The position numbers and the translations under genes are program-made. The notes beneath the pieces were generated by a model, which did no database searches, was not told the DNA's origin, and saw nothing but the letters and a program-made list of their open reading frames with translations. 14,139 nt of DNA from contig CAZBSC010000019.1 in the NCBI GenBank assembly GCA_964494845.1, positions 1 to 14,139 on the forward strand. Reading direction: 5' to 3'. The stretch is from CAYRSA01 sp964494845. Lineage in GTDB: Bacteria > Patescibacteriota > Saccharimonadia > Saccharimonadales > JAGQNJ01. This document shows, one piece after another, positions 14,100-14,139 of this stretch; within the stretch, counting starts at the first letter, position 1; the number at the start of each line of letters is the position of its first letter.

Positions 14100-14139
14100 A
14101 AGCTAAGCTCTCAGTACTCCGTCTAATAATGCCATTCTG

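Noticed and set aside
1..14139. Mobile elements, CRISPR, defence cluster, tRNA or rRNA
   Set aside because: No direct-repeat array, transposase, integrase, cloverleaf or rRNA-like sequence was seen; gaps are too short and all large frames are housekeeping genes.

Overview
The window looks like a chromosomal housekeeping stretch from a Candidatus Saccharibacteria (TM7 / Patescibacteria, CPR) genome or a close relative. This is an inference from protein character: compact genes, a sortase, a FtsH, DnaJ and HrcA of CPR-like sequence, a short HrcA, and a Firmicutes-style HrcA/CIRCE heat-shock operon. No rRNA or other decisive marker is present. The standard genetic code fits, because grpE ends in TGA directly inside the next gene's start codon.

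Layout, left to right. One plus-strand gene (59-748) encodes a GGDEF diguanylate cyclase. It converges on a long block of minus-strand genes. Read in the direction of transcription (right to left) that block is: a small unknown ORF (14099-13827), tilS, ftsH, murJ, lepA, a guanylate-kinase-like gene, then the heat-shock operon hrcA-grpE-orf88-dnaK-(P-loop kinase)-dnaJ, and finally a sortase. Intergenic gaps are tiny; the longest (10837-10996) holds a probable terminator and the murJ promoter. I see no tRNA, rRNA, CRISPR array, insertion sequence or prophage gene.

How the genes work together. The core is the protein-folding and proteostasis set. HrcA represses its own operon through a CIRCE operator that overlaps the start of transcription. 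GrpE, DnaK and DnaJ form the Hsp70 machine, and FtsH is the membrane quality-control protease. LepA acts on the ribosome, TilS matures tRNA-Ile, MurJ flips lipid II for the cell wall, and the sortase attaches proteins to that wall. Within the heat-shock operon all adjacent genes from hrcA to dnaK's kinase neighbour and dnaJ overlap by 1, 4 or 8 nt, except the 19-nt gap before dnaK, which has a strong Shine-Dalgarno. Two operon members have no textbook place there: an unrecognised 88-residue protein and a uridine-kinase-like P-loop protein.

The most notable pattern is regulatory. Six transcription units (GGDEF gene, sortase, lepA, murJ, ftsH, tilS) have a -10 hexamer ending only 6 to 10 nt before the start codon, which predicts leaderless or nearly leaderless mRNAs. 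Only hrcA, which carries an operator, has a real leader. At least three of these -10 boxes lie in near-perfect 13- to 15-bp palindromes. Other points worth a look are a HrcA about 100 residues shorter than usual, a guanylate-kinase homologue without its P-loop lysine, a diderm-type insertion in DnaK, a plus-oriented terminator just upstream of the hrcA promoter, and inverted repeats over the lepA promoter and at the start of the last ORF. I found no wholly new multi-gene system.
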